From positions 4,726,452 through 4,790,451 of the forward strand of contig NZ_CP019936.1 in NCBI RefSeq assembly GCF_002009425.1: a stretch of 64,000 nucleotides of DNA. The letters run 5' to 3'. Below, one piece after another: positions 33,599 through 47,253 of this stretch. How positions within the stretch are numbered: the stretch's first letter is position 1; every line of letters starts with the position of its first letter. The DNA comes from Thiosocius teredinicola (GTDB taxonomy: Bacteria; Pseudomonadota; Gammaproteobacteria; Chromatiales; Chromatiaceae). The position numbers and the translations under genes are program-made. A model generated the notes under the pieces. It was not told where the DNA came from. It did no database searches and saw only the letters and a list, made by a program, of their open reading frames with translations.

Positions 33599-35425
33599 TT
33601 ATTCGACGGTTACCGATTTGGCCAGGTTACGCGGCTGATCGACGTCGGTACCTTTCAGAATCGCCACGTGATACGACAACAGCTGCAGCGGAATCGTGTA
33701 CACGATCGGCGCGGTACCCGGGCAGATATCGTCCAACGTCAGGTTCTGATAGCGGTCGAGCGGGATCTTGATCTTCTTGTCACTGAACAGGAATAGTTCG
33801 CCGCCGCGTGCGCGCACCTCTTGCAGGTTGGACAGCACCTTTTCGAGCAACGGATCGTCAGGCAAGGCGCACACCACCGGCATGCGGTCGTCGACCAACG
33901 CCAAGGGCCCATGTTTGAGTTCGCCAGCCGGATAGGCCTCGGCATGGATGTACGAGATTTCTTTGAGCTTCAATGCGCCTTCCATGGCAATCGGGTAGAA
34001 GGTGCCACGGCCGAGGAACAGCGCGTTGTGCATATCGGCAAAAGACTGCGCCATTTCTTCGATGGCTTCGCTCAGTTTCAGAACGACTTCGACCTGGCGC
34101 GGCAGTGCCTGCAACTCGTCGACCCATTCTTTTTCCTGTTCAGCGTTCAAGCCGCGACGCTTGGCCAATGCGAGGGTCATCAGGCGTAGCGCGACGAGCT
34201 GGGTTGTGAACGCCTTGGTTGATGCGACGCCAATCTCGGGCCCGGCGCGGGTCATCAAGGCGACGTCGGACTCGCGCACCAAGGAACTCTCGGGGACGTT
34301 GCAGACGACGAGGCTGCCGATGTAACCGGACTGCTTAGCTTCGCGCAACGCCGCCAGCGTGTCCGCCGTTTCACCGGACTGCGAGATCGTGACGAACAAG
34401 GTGTCGGGCGAGACGAGCTTTTTGCGATAACGAAACTCGCTCGCAACCTCGATCTGGCAGGGTACGCCGACCTCTTCCAACCAGTATCGCGCCACCAGAC
34501 CGGCATGGTAGCTGGTGCCGCAGGCGATGATCTGCACGGCCTTGGTCTTATCGAACAGTTCTTTGGCGACGTGGCCGAAGCTTTCTTCGAGCAACTTGCC
34601 CTGGTGGATACGGCCTTCGAGGGTTTCGGCGATCACGCCGGGCTGCTCGAAGATCTCCTTGAGCATGTAGTGCCGATATGGACCCTTCTCGGCATTGGAC
34701 ACGGAAAGCTGGCTGGTGCGTATTTCACGCTCAACAGCTTTGCCTTCGGCATCGAAGATGCTGACCCCGTCGCGCCGGATCTCGGCAAGGTCGCCCTCTT
34801 CAAGAAAGATGAAACGTTGGGTAACCGGCAGCAGGGCGAATACATCGGAAGCGATAAAGTGTTCGCCGACGCCCACACCAATGACCAGGGGACTACCGGC
34901 GCGGGTAACGACCATGTGGTCAGGGTCGTCCGGGCTGATGACCGCAAGCGCATAGGCACCGACCAAACGTTGGATCGCATTGCGCGTGGCGTCGGCGATG
35001 CTTTGGCCTTCAGCCAACAGCCCCGCCAGGAGATGGGCGATGACTTCGGTGTCGGTATCCGAGTTGAATTCGAAGCCTGCGGCCTGCAGGTCGGCTCGCA
35101 GCGCGGCGTGATTCTCGATGATGCCGTTATGCACGATCGCAACCTGCTCGCCGCTCATGTGCGGGTGGGCGTTGCGCTCGGCCGGCATGCCGTGTGTCGC
35201 CCAACGCGTGTGGGCGATACCGAGATTGCCCTCGACGGCACTTTGGTCCAACAGGTTTTGCAGCTCGGAGACTTTTCCGACCGAACGGATGCGCTGTAGA
35301 CGTGCATCCGGATGACGCACGGCGATACCGGCCGAGTCGTAACCCCGGTACTCAAGCCGGCGTAAGCCCTCCATCAAGATGGGGACAACGTTGCGCTCTG
35401 CGATCGCACCAACAATACCGCACAT
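33599..35425 (-). CDS. glmS: Glutamine-fructose-6-phosphate aminotransferase
   Basis: The 608-residue protein has the usual length. It starts MCGIVGAIAERN, so Cys2 is the glutaminase nucleophile after methionine removal; the class II glutamine amidotransferase domain (1-240) is followed by two SIS domains (ISQSGETADT near 350 and a second near 525) and ends in KSVTVE as typical. It makes glucosamine-6-phosphate from fructose-6-phosphate, the first step to UDP-GlcNAc. AGGAGAG lies upstream of the start. glmU lies just upstream on the same strand, giving the common glmU-glmS pairing. Confidence 0.97.
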   Translation of the reverse strand: MCGIVGAIAERNVVPILMEGLRRLEYRGYDSAGIAVRHPDARLQRIRSVGKVSELQNLLDQSAVEGNLGIAHTRWATHGMPAERNAHPHMSGEQVAIVHNGIIENHAALRADLQAAGFEFNSDTDTEVIAHLLAGLLAEGQSIADATRNAIQRLVGAYALAVISPDDPDHMVVTRAGSPLVIGVGVGEHFIASDVFALLPVTQRFIFLEEGDLAEIRRDGVSIFDAEGKAVEREIRTSQLSVSNAEKGPYRHYMLKEIFEQPGVIAETLEGRIHQGKLLEESFGHVAKELFDKTKAVQIIACGTSYHAGLVARYWLEEVGVPCQIEVASEFRYRKKLVSPDTLFVTISQSGETADTLAALREAKQSGYIGSLVVCNVPESSLVRESDVALMTRAGPEIGVASTKAFTTQLVALRLMTLALAKRRGLNAEQEKEWVDELQALPRQVEVVLKLSEAIEEMAQSFADMHNALFLGRGTFYPIAMEGALKLKEISYIHAEAYPAGELKHGPLALVDDRMPVVCALPDDPLLEKVLSNLQEVRARGGELFLFSDKKIKIPLDRYQNLTLDDICPGTAPIVYTIPLQLLSYHVAILKGTDVDQPRNLAKSVTVE

Positions 35426-35530
35426 ACCATGCTCTCTCCTGCATCCTGCCGATCAAAGGGTGGTCATGCTGATCGGCGAACAATCTTTCGTGCTGCGGCA
35501 AGGCCATGGCCTTGAGACAACGACGGACGT

Positions 35531-36895
35531 CTACTTGTTCTTCTTGGTCGGCCGTTGCCAGTTCAAACTGAGTTGCTTGGCGCGCGTCAGTGTCAGCTTC
35601 TCATCCGGCGCATTCTTGCTGATCACCGATCCTGCGCCGATCGTCGCGCCGGCGCCGACGGTAACCGGAGCAACCAGTGCCGTGTTCGACCCGATAAAGG
35701 CGTTGTCTTCAATCACCGTACGGTGTTTGTTGGCACCGTCGTAGTTGCAGGTGATCGTGCCGGCGCCCACGTTCACGCCGGCACCGATGGTCGCGTCGCC
35801 AACGTAGCTCAGATGATTCACCTTGGAGCCCTGGCCGACGATCGACTTCTTGATTTCGACGAAGTTGCCGATGTGCGCGCCGCCGACCAGCTCGGCCCCG
35901 GGGCGCAGTCGCGCGAACGGACCGATCGTGCTTCCTGGCCCGACAATGGCCTCTTCGAGCACACAGTTCGGCTGGATCATGACGTCGTCGGCGATGCGCA
36001 CATTGCGCAGTACGCAGTTGGCGCCGATGGTCACGTTGTTGCCGAGCTGAATGTCGCCCTCGAGGACGACATTGATGTCGATTTCGATGTCCTTGCCGTG
36101 TTCAACGCGGCCGCGAACATCGATGCGCGCCGGGTCACGCAAGGTAACGCCATTCAGCATCAGCTGTGTGGCGCAATGCTGTTGGTAAGCGCGTTCAAGC
36201 GTGGCGAGTTGCAAGCGATTGTTGACACCCTCGGCTTCGACCGGCGAGGCGGGTTGATGTACCTGCACATCGAAACCGTCGCCGACTGCCATCTCCAACA
36301 CATCGGTCAGATAGTACTCGCCTTGTGCATTGGCATTCGACAGGCCGCTGAGCCAACGGGCGAGGGCGTCGCGCGGCAAGCACATGATGCCGGTGTTGAC
36401 TTCGTCGATGGCCAACTCCTCGTTACCCGCATCCTTTTGTTCGACGATGCGCTGCACACGCCCGCCGTCGTTACGCACGATCCGGCCGTAACCGGTCGGA
36501 TCCGCAAGCGTCACGGTAAGCAAGCCGAACCCCTGGCCGGTTTCGTCAATCAAGGTTCGCAGTGTCTCGACGCGCGTGAGCGGTACATCGCCGTACAGGA
36601 CAAGCACTTGGCTTGCGCGTTCGAGTTGAGGCATAGCCTGCGCAACGGCGTGGCCGGTGCCGAGTTGTTCGGCTTGCTCGGCCCAGCGTAGATCGTCATG
36701 ATCGGCGAAGGCTTGGCGAACGGCATCGCCGCCGTGACCGTAGACAACAACGATCTCAGCCGGATCGAGGGCGCGTGCGCAATCGATCACGTGACCCAAC
36801 AGCGGCTTGTCCGCGAGACGGTGCAACACCTTCGGCAGGGCGGACTTCATCCGCGTACCCTGACCGGCCGCGAGAATCACAACGCCAAGACTCAT
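35531..36895 (-). CDS. glmU: Bifunctional GlcNAc-1-phosphate uridylyltransferase / GlcN-1-phosphate acetyltransferase
   Basis: The 454-residue protein has the N-terminal pyrophosphorylase with LAAGQGTRMKS and the C-terminal left-handed beta-helix of hexapeptide repeats (from about 250) ending in the acetyl-CoA site region. It converts glucosamine-1-phosphate to UDP-GlcNAc for peptidoglycan and lipid A. It lies between the atp operon and glmS, as in many gammaproteobacteria. Confidence 0.97.
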   Translation of the reverse strand: MSLGVVILAAGQGTRMKSALPKVLHRLADKPLLGHVIDCARALDPAEIVVVYGHGGDAVRQAFADHDDLRWAEQAEQLGTGHAVAQAMPQLERASQVLVLYGDVPLTRVETLRTLIDETGQGFGLLTVTLADPTGYGRIVRNDGGRVQRIVEQKDAGNEELAIDEVNTGIMCLPRDALARWLSGLSNANAQGEYYLTDVLEMAVGDGFDVQVHQPASPVEAEGVNNRLQLATLERAYQQHCATQLMLNGVTLRDPARIDVRGRVEHGKDIEIDINVVLEGDIQLGNNVTIGANCVLRNVRIADDVMIQPNCVLEEAIVGPGSTIGPFARLRPGAELVGGAHIGNFVEIKKSIVGQGSKVNHLSYVGDATIGAGVNVGAGTITCNYDGANKHRTVIEDNAFIGSNTALVAPVTVGAGATIGAGSVISKNAPDEKLTLTRAKQLSLNWQRPTKKNK

Positions 36896-36910
36896 CGCGC
36901 TACTCTGGCT

Positions 36911-37411
36911 TTAGTTGAGAGTGGGGTGGCCCGGCATCTCGACCGCATGGATGCCTGAAACCTGTTCTTCGCCTGGCTTGGCATCCCGTACCTCGGTGAT
37001 CTTCACGCGAACCGTAAGATCCTTACCGGCCAACGGATGATTGCCATCGACGGTCAGATAGCCGTCCTCGATACGCGTGACGAAGAAGGTCTTCATCTCA
37101 CCTTCCTCGTTCTGCATCTGCACCTCGGCGCCGAGCTCGCGAAACTGCGGAGGGACGTTATCGATCTCGTCGGTGAAGGTCAGGCTTGGATCGTGTTCTC
37201 CGAAACCCTTTTCCGGCGGCACATGGACTACAACCTCGTCACCTGCACGCTTACCGGCGACCGCTTTGTCCATGTCGCCGATCAGCTCGGTGTCGCTGCC
37301 GTACACGAATCCCAGCGGGATATCGTGCTGTTCGATGACTTGCCCCGCCTCATCTTCGATGCCGTAGGTCAAAGCTACATATTTGCCGGGCTTGATGATG
37401 TCGTCGCTCAT
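36911..37411 (-). CDS. FKBP-type peptidyl-prolyl isomerase, SlyD-like
   Basis: The 166-residue protein starts with the FKBP core (VALTYGIEDEAGQVIEQ), has the IF insert domain (DEVVVHVPPEKGFGEHDP) and the closing segment VDGNHPLAGKDLTVRVKI, all typical of SlyD. It accelerates proline isomerisation and acts as a chaperone in the cytoplasm. The metal-binding histidine- and cysteine-rich tail of E. coli SlyD is absent. It is placed between the atp operon terminator and glmU, probably as a separate unit. Confidence 0.93.
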   Translation of the reverse strand: MSDDIIKPGKYVALTYGIEDEAGQVIEQHDIPLGFVYGSDTELIGDMDKAVAGKRAGDEVVVHVPPEKGFGEHDPSLTFTDEIDNVPPQFRELGAEVQMQNEEGEMKTFFVTRIEDGYLTVDGNHPLAGKDLTVRVKITEVRDAKPGEEQVSGIHAVEMPGHPTLN

Positions 37412-37540
37412 GGTGGTCTGATCTTCGCTGGTCGTGATGGCGACGCCGGTGTCGCCGTCGATGTCGGTGAATTCTGGCCGATTTTTTCACCCGTTTGCGT
37501 GATTGCAGTCAATCGGCCAACGCGGCCCGGACGGGCACCG

Positions 37541-37580
37541 CAAACAAAACGGCCCTGGCGATCTGCACCGCCAGGGCCGT
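37541..37580 (-). terminator. Terminator of the ATP synthase operon
   Basis: On the minus strand a perfect 12-bp hairpin (37549-37560 with 37569-37580, 8-base loop) is followed by TTTTGTTTG. It lies 25 bases after the atpC stop and marks the end of the atp operon. Confidence 0.85.
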
Positions 37581-37605
37581 CTATCTTAACATCGCTCGTT
37601 GGCGC

Positions 37606-38028
37606 TTACCGGGTCTTGCGCAACCGCTCGATGGCGCGCAGCTGGGCCACCGCCTCTGCCAGTTCGACCTGCGCCTTGGCCAGATCGATATCCGCCGCAT
37701 TGTTGGCGAGGGCGTCCTCGGCGCGACGCTTGGCGTCCTGGGCCGCGGCCTCGTCCAGGTCTGCAGCCCGGATACCGGTGTCAGCCAGTACCGTGACCTT
37801 GAACGGCTGTACCTCGATCATCCCGCCAGAGACATAGAAATGTTCCTGCGGTTTGCCGCTGCCCGGATCGACCCGCACTTCACCCGGCTTCAATTGGGTG
37901 ACGAGCGGCGCGTGGCGAGGCGCGATACCGATTTCGCCCATCACGGCCGGCGCGTAGATCATCTCTCCCTGTCCGGAAAAGAGATGGCCTTCGGCGCTTA
38001 CGATGTCGACGTGAATGGTCATTGCCAT
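37606..38028 (-). CDS. atpC: ATP synthase F1 subunit epsilon
   Basis: The 140-residue protein has the N-terminal beta-sandwich (TIHVDIVSAEGHLFSG, YAPAVMGEIGIAPRHAPLVT) and the C-terminal helical hairpin that inhibits ATP hydrolysis. It is the last gene of the operon, 34 bases after atpD, and is followed by the terminator. Confidence 0.97.
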   Translation of the reverse strand: MAMTIHVDIVSAEGHLFSGQGEMIYAPAVMGEIGIAPRHAPLVTQLKPGEVRVDPGSGKPQEHFYVSGGMIEVQPFKVTVLADTGIRAADLDEAAAQDAKRRAEDALANNAADIDLAKAQVELAEAVAQLRAIERLRKTR

Positions 38029-38062
38029 CGGGATTCTCCCAAACTCTGTCTAGACCCGCTGA

Positions 38063-39469
<1,407 letters not shown>

Positions 39470-39511
39470 TCACAATCGTTAAAGTCTAAATTCGTTGTCA
39501 AAAGCGCTGGC

Positions 39512-40381
39512 TTACGACGATACAGCCGCGGCGCCGCCCACGATCTCGGAGATCTCCTGGGTGATGGCTGCCTGACGGGCCTTGTTGTAAATCAGCTGCA
39601 GTTCATCGATCAGGTTGCCGGCGTTGTCGGTTGCGGACTTCATCGCCACCATTCGCGCTGCCTGTTCACTGGCGCTGTTCTCGACAACCGCCTGGTAAAC
39701 CAGCGATTCGATGTAACGGGTCAGCAGACCGTCGAGGACTTCTTTCGAGCCCGGCTCGTAGATGTAGTCCCAGTGGTGCTTGAGCTGTTCGGCGTCGTCA
39801 CCCGCTGCCAACGGAACCAGCTGTTCGATGGTCGGCTTCTGCGTCATCGTGTTGACGAAGTCGTTGTACGCGATACGGATCTCGTCGATTTCGCCGGCCA
39901 TGTAGGCATCGAGCATGACCTTGACCGTACCGACCAGGTCGTCGATGTGCGGTGCGTCGCCCAGATGGGTGATCTGCGCCGCAACCTTGCCGCCGACGCG
40001 ACGGAAGAAGCCCAGCGCCTTGGTACCGATGGTGCAGAACTCGATCTCGGTGCCGGCATCACGCAAGGTACGGATCTCGCGCAACAGGCGACGGAACAGG
40101 TTGCTGTTCAGACCACCACACAGTCCGCGGTCGGACGAAACGATAATGAAACCGATCCGCTTGACCTCACGCGCATGCATGAACGGGTGCTTGTATTCCG
40201 GATTCGCCAGCGCAACGTGGCCGATAACCTGACGCATCTTTTCGGCATACGGGCGGGTAGCCTGCATCCGATCCTGCGCCTTGCGCATCTTGGACGCCGC
40301 GACCATCTCCATCGCACTCGTGATCTTCTGAGTACTTTTGACGGAGGCAATCTTTGTGCGGATTTCTTTAGCGCCTGCCAT
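39512..40381 (-). CDS. atpG: ATP synthase F1 subunit gamma
   Basis: The 289-residue protein starts [21 protein letters not shown] and ends with the conserved C-terminal helix [21 protein letters not shown]. It is the rotating central stalk linking the c-ring to the catalytic subunits. It lies between atpA and atpD in standard order. Confidence 0.97.
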   Translation of the reverse strand: MAGAKEIRTKIASVKSTQKITSAMEMVAASKMRKAQDRMQATRPYAEKMRQVIGHVALANPEYKHPFMHAREVKRIGFIIVSSDRGLCGGLNSNLFRRLLREIRTLRDAGTEIEFCTIGTKALGFFRRVGGKVAAQITHLGDAPHIDDLVGTVKVMLDAYMAGEIDEIRIAYNDFVNTMTQKPTIEQLVPLAAGDDAEQLKHHWDYIYEPGSKEVLDGLLTRYIESLVYQAVVENSASEQAARMVAMKSATDNAGNLIDELQLIYNKARQAAITQEISEIVGGAAAVSS

Positions 40382-40452
40382 GTTTAACCTATCTTCCCGT
40401 TGGGTTGTTCAAGGTGCGAAACGTTGCCGTTTCGCACCTGGACAACATGCTG

Positions 40453-41994
<1,542 letters not shown>

Positions 41995-42008
41995 GGTTGC
42001 TTACCCAA

Positions 42009-42548
42009 TTAGATTCCTAATTCGTTAGCCAGTTGGCCGAGCTGTCCGGACACCGAGCCGTCGATCACCATGTCACCAGCAGTGAGGCGGAAGCCACCGA
42101 TGAGCTCGGGGTCCTGTTCGCTGGTGATGCGGATCTCGCGGCCGAGCTTTTTCTTCAGTGCCTCGGCGAGCTGCTTTTCCTGCGCCGGCTGAAGCGCGAA
42201 AGCGGAGGTCACGTGCACATCGAGTGTGCCTTCGTGCTCGGCTTTGCGCTGCTCGTACAAGGCCGCAATTTCGGGTAGCACCGAAAGACGACGGTTCTCG
42301 ACCAACAGCTTCACGAAGTTCTGGCCTTCGTCACTGAGGCGGGCACCGCCGATGTCGAGCATCAGCTCGGCCATTTGCGACTTGTCAAGTTTCGGACTGG
42401 CGATCAGTCCGGATAGCGCCGGATCTTTAGCGGCAAGCGCGAGTAGCTCGAGCATGTCCGACCAGAGGTCCAGTTTGTCGGTTTCGACCGCACGCGCGAA
42501 GATGGCTTCGGCGTAGGGTCTGGCGATGGTTGTAGCGTCTCCAGCCAT
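42009..42548 (-). CDS. atpH: ATP synthase F1 subunit delta
   Basis: The 179-residue protein starts with ATTIARPYAEAIFARAVE and ends DGSVSGQLGQLANELGI, the two conserved ends of delta. It joins the peripheral stalk (b subunits) to alpha. It follows atpF by nine bases and precedes atpA by 14. Confidence 0.96.
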   Translation of the reverse strand: MAGDATTIARPYAEAIFARAVETDKLDLWSDMLELLALAAKDPALSGLIASPKLDKSQMAELMLDIGGARLSDEGQNFVKLLVENRRLSVLPEIAALYEQRKAEHEGTLDVHVTSAFALQPAQEKQLAEALKKKLGREIRITSEQDPELIGGFRLTAGDMVIDGSVSGQLGQLANELGI

Positions 42549-42557
42549 GAGCTTGCC

Positions 42558-43028
42558 TTAGATCTGGTTAGCCACAGATTCGACGATGTCTTTATGCGCA
42601 TCGGCGTTGATCTCTTTACGCAGGATTTTCTCCGCACCCATGACTGCCAGTTCGGCAACCTTGGAACGCAAGACCTCGCGGGCCTTGTTGGTTTCCTGTT
42701 CGATCTCTGCCTGAGCGGCGGCCAGCTGACGTTTGCCTTCTTCTTTGGCTTTGTCACGAGCCTCTTCGACGATCATCGCAGCCTGCTTTTCGGCATTGGC
42801 TTTGATTTCGGCGGCCTGTTGTTTGGCTTTGTGCAACTCTTCAGTGGCACGTTCCTGCGCGAGCTGTTGCTCGTGCTGACCGCGTTCTGCGGCAGCCAGG
42901 CCTTCAGCGATCTTGGCTTTACGCTCGTCCATCGCTTTGACCAGCGGGGGCCAGACATACTTCATGGTGAACCAAACGAACACCGCGAAGGACACCAGCT
43001 GGGCAATAAGTGTCAGGTTGATATTCAT
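42558..43028 (-). CDS. atpF: ATP synthase Fo subunit b
   Basis: The 156-residue protein has one N-terminal membrane helix (about 5-25) and a long charged coiled coil with [19 protein letters not shown], the peripheral stalk. It has the standard length and position. Confidence 0.96.
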   Translation of the reverse strand: MNINLTLIAQLVSFAVFVWFTMKYVWPPLVKAMDERKAKIAEGLAAAERGQHEQQLAQERATEELHKAKQQAAEIKANAEKQAAMIVEEARDKAKEEGKRQLAAAQAEIEQETNKAREVLRSKVAELAVMGAEKILRKEINADAHKDIVESVANQI

Positions 43029-43069
43029 CCCGAAACCTCGTTAAGACGAGTTGAAACAGTTCGTATCCG

Positions 43070-43315
<246 letters not shown>

Positions 43316-43349
43316 TTAATTCAATCAGGTAGTTAAAAGAAAAAAGAAA

Positions 43350-44237
<888 letters not shown>

Positions 44238-44615
44238 TCAACCGGCGATGCGGTTCGCCAGTAACGGAGGTAAAACCTGTACTACAAAAAAGGCCCCAAA
44301 CAGAGCCAGCGGACTTAGCGGATCAAACCAGATGATCACGACCGCAAACACCGCGGCGATAAACGCCAGCTTAATAAACTCGCCACCGTAAAACTGGGAA
44401 ACCAGCTTGCCGGGTTCGCCGGCGCGGTAGCGACCAAACACCCAGTAAGCGAACAGGGCGTTGGCGATGGTCGCTGTAGCTCCGCCGAGGAGCGCAAAAA
44501 AGCCCGCTCGCAGGCCGAAAAGTAGGCCAACGAGAGTGACGATTATTGTGGCAACCGCCTGTGCGACCAGGATCCGTCTGGCTCGATGCGCATCGAGGTT
44601 CTGCATCTGCTGCAT
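44238..44615 (-). CDS. atpI: ATP synthase accessory protein I
   Basis: The 125-residue protein has four predicted helices and the pattern FALLGGATATIANALFAYWVF seen in AtpI. It is the first gene of the atp operon and is thought to help c-ring assembly or ion supply. The 143-base AT-rich gap to parB upstream probably holds the operon promoter. Confidence 0.9.
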   Translation of the reverse strand: MQQMQNLDAHRARRILVAQAVATIIVTLVGLLFGLRAGFFALLGGATATIANALFAYWVFGRYRAGEPGKLVSQFYGGEFIKLAFIAAVFAVVIIWFDPLSPLALFGAFFVVQVLPPLLANRIAG

Positions 44616-44758
44616 GAGATCGTGCTATTGACCGAGCCACCGAAAGCGCGCGCAGTATAAGAATTCCGCGGTATAAGGTCAAACGATCGTCTGATAAAAA
44701 ACCTAAAGGGTAATCCCGCGGTTTTTAACGTTTTTTACCTGATTTTTTTACTCAGGAA

Positions 44759-45649
44759 TCAGCGGATGTGATCGAGAATCCCCTCGAGCTCTTCGAGGGT
44801 GTTGTAGCTGATCACCAGCCGGCCTTTGCCGCCGGCACCCTGCTGCAGGGCCACCTTGGCACCGAGTTTGTCGGTGAGATCGGCCAGCAGGCGACGCACA
44901 TCGGGATCTTCTTCGGCCGGGGCGGCGGCCGCCGCAGCCGGCTTGGGTTGGGAAAGACGGCGCACCAGCGCTTCGGTTTCGCGTACCGACAAGCCCTTGG
45001 CCGCGACCTGCTTGGCGGCATCCAGCTGCATCTTGCCGCTGAGTGCGAGCAGGGCGCGCGCATGTCCCATCTCGAGTTGTCCGCCCTCGACCATTGCCTT
45101 TACCTCGCCCTCGAGGTCGAGCAGCCGGATCAGGTTGGTCACCGTGGTGCGCGACTTGCCGACGGCCTGCGCGACCTGCTGGTGGGTCAGTTCGAACTCA
45201 TTGAGCAAGCGATGTAACGCTGTGGCTTCTTCCAGCGGATTGAGGTCGTCGCGCTGGATGTTCTCAATCAGCGCCATGGCCATCGCGGCTTGGTCGTCGA
45301 CCTCGCGGATGACGACAGGTATCTCGGACAGGCCGGCGAGTTGGGCCGCACGCCAACGCCGTTCGCCGGCAATGATCTCGTATTTTTTCTCACCAATCGG
45401 ACGCACGACGATCGGTTGCACCAATCCCTGCGCGGTGATCGAGTCGGCGAGTTCGCGCAGCTTGTCTTCGTCGAAGTTGCGCCGCGGTTGATAACGACCG
45501 CGCTGGATCAGATCGACGGCGAGAGAATTCGTTGCAGCTGACGCTGCCGGGCTTTCGTTGGCGGCTACGTCATTCTGCGCAGCAGCGGCAGGTTGCGAGG
45601 CACCCAACAAGGCGTCGAGTCCGCGTCCGAGACCTCTTTTTTTTACCAT
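44759..45649 (-). CDS. parB: Chromosome partitioning protein ParB
   Basis: The 296-residue protein has the ParB/Spo0J nuclease-like CTP-binding fold with RRNFDEDKLRELADSI and GERRWRAAQLAGL, followed by a helix-turn-helix (LTHQQVAQAVGKSRTTVTN) and a C-terminal dimer domain. It binds parS sites, slides along DNA as a CTP clamp and is moved by ParA. Its ATG lies two bases after the parA stop. I saw no good parS copy in the window. Confidence 0.97.
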   Translation of the reverse strand: MVKKRGLGRGLDALLGASQPAAAAQNDVAANESPAASAATNSLAVDLIQRGRYQPRRNFDEDKLRELADSITAQGLVQPIVVRPIGEKKYEIIAGERRWRAAQLAGLSEIPVVIREVDDQAAMAMALIENIQRDDLNPLEEATALHRLLNEFELTHQQVAQAVGKSRTTVTNLIRLLDLEGEVKAMVEGGQLEMGHARALLALSGKMQLDAAKQVAAKGLSVRETEALVRRLSQPKPAAAAAAPAEEDPDVRRLLADLTDKLGAKVALQQGAGGKGRLVISYNTLEELEGILDHIR

Positions 45650-45651
45650 GA

Positions 45652-46437
45652 TCAGGCCGGCGTATTGGTCGGTTGGGGAATGTGTCGACGAGTCATTTCG
45701 CTGGCCAATGCCATGTAGCTGATCGCGCCGCGCGAGGCTCTATCATACAGCATCACCGGCAAGCCATGACTGGGTGCCTCGGCGACGCGCACGTTGCGCG
45801 GGATGATCGTACGGAACACCTTGTCGCCGAAATGCTGAATCAGCTGCGCTGAAACCTGGTTATCGAGGTTGTTGCGCGGGTCGTGCATGGTGCGCAGGAT
45901 GCCTTCGATCTCGAGCCGCGGATTGCGGTGTTCCTTGATCTGCTGCACGGTCGAGCGCAGTGCCGACAGGCCTTCCAGTGCGTAATACTCGGTCTGCAAG
46001 GGGACCAGTACGCCGTCGGCAGCAACCAAGGCATTCAAGGTCAGCATGTTCAGCGAAGGCGGGCAGTCGATGAGGATGTAATCGTAGCTGTCCTTGACTG
46101 GCGCAAGTGCCTGCTCGAGGTGCTTCTCGCGCATTGGCGCATCGAGCAGTTGTACCTCGGCGGCAGTCAGGTCGCCGTTAGATGGCAACACATCGTAGCC
46201 CGCTTCACTGCGTGCCAGGCAATCGGCCAACGGCACTTCGCCCATCAAGGCTTCGAGGGTGGTGTTCTCCGACGCATGCTTGTCGATGCCACTGCCGGTC
46301 GTCGCGTTGCCTTGCGGATCGATATCGACGAGCAGCACGCGCTGTTTCATCGCCGCCAGTGCGGCAGCCGTATTCACGGCCGTCGTGGTTTTGCCCACGC
46401 CGCCTTTCTGGTTGGCAACTGCGATTATTCGTCCCAT
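45652..46437 (-). CDS. parA: Chromosome partitioning ATPase ParA
   Basis: The 261-residue protein begins MGRIIAVANQKGGVGKTTTA, the deviant Walker A motif of ParA/Soj. I chose the ATG at 46437 for this start; an in-frame codon at 46491 would add 18 atypical residues. It partitions the origin together with ParB and lies downstream of rsmG, the usual order. Confidence 0.96.
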   Translation of the reverse strand: MGRIIAVANQKGGVGKTTTAVNTAAALAAMKQRVLLVDIDPQGNATTGSGIDKHASENTTLEALMGEVPLADCLARSEAGYDVLPSNGDLTAAEVQLLDAPMREKHLEQALAPVKDSYDYILIDCPPSLNMLTLNALVAADGVLVPLQTEYYALEGLSALRSTVQQIKEHRNPRLEIEGILRTMHDPRNNLDNQVSAQLIQHFGDKVFRTIIPRNVRVAEAPSHGLPVMLYDRASRGAISYMALASEMTRRHIPQPTNTPA

Positions 46438-46523
46438 GGTGGTCACGCTCGGATGTGTCTTCTGCCGCCCGCCGTGTGGCCGGACCGACAATCATAACCA
46501 CGCAGCGGAAAAAAGACAGCCAC

Positions 46524-47180
46524 TCAACCGGTAGACCGGACGCGCGAGGCGACCACGAGGTGGCGCCGCCCTACCTCGCCCGGCACGGTCAACGGATGGA
46601 TCTCCGCTTGGTATTGCGAAGGCAGTTCGGCAACCTCGGCGTTCGGCCGGGCGCCTTTCATGACCAGCCACTTGCCATCGCCCGCCAACAGCGCTCGGGT
46701 GCAGGCGACCACATCGGCCAGCGTCGCGACCGCCCTGGCCGTGATGCAGGCGTAGTGGCCCGGACGCTGCAACGCCTCGGCGCGGGAATGCACGACTTCG
46801 ACGTTCGGCAGACCCAGGTCGGTGACGACCTGGCGCACGAAGCGGGTCTTCTTGCCGTTGCTATCAAGCAACGTGCATTCGATATCCGGTCGCACGATGG
46901 CCAGCGGTATGCCAGGCAGCCCCGCCCCGGTGCCGACATCGAGCAGCGGGCCTTTGTCCACCCACGGCAAGATCGACAGGCTGTCCAACAGGTGCTTGGG
47001 CACCATCTGGCGTGGATCACGAACGGCGGTCAGGTTGTAGGTGCGGTTCCATTTTTCCAGCAAACCGAGAAACGCCAGCAAGGTTTCCTGCCGGCCGCTC
47101 TCGATCGGCAGATGCATGACGTCGAGCCCTTCGGCCAGCTGGCGCAGCCAGGCAACCTGATAATTCACTTGTGTACGCAT
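46524..47180 (-). CDS. rsmG: 16S rRNA m7G527 methyltransferase RsmG (GidB)
   Basis: The 218-residue protein has the SAM-binding fold with LLDVGTGAGLPGIPLAIVRP and the upstream motif KWNRTYNLTAVRDP. It methylates G527 of 16S rRNA, whose loss gives low-level streptomycin resistance in other bacteria. It is separated from mnmG, its usual upstream neighbour, by about 5 kb of plus-strand genes. Confidence 0.96.
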   Translation of the reverse strand: MRTQVNYQVAWLRQLAEGLDVMHLPIESGRQETLLAFLGLLEKWNRTYNLTAVRDPRQMVPKHLLDSLSILPWVDKGPLLDVGTGAGLPGIPLAIVRPDIECTLLDSNGKKTRFVRQVVTDLGLPNVEVVHSRAEALQRPGHYACITARAVATLADVVACTRALLAGDGKWLVMKGARPNAEVAELPSQYQAEIHPLTVPGEVGRRHLVVASRVRSTG

Positions 47181-47253
47181 GGGCGAATTCTAACCAAACC
47201 GAGGGGGCCCCCGCTGTTAAGATGCGTAATCGATCCGATTCGGAGAAAGGCGC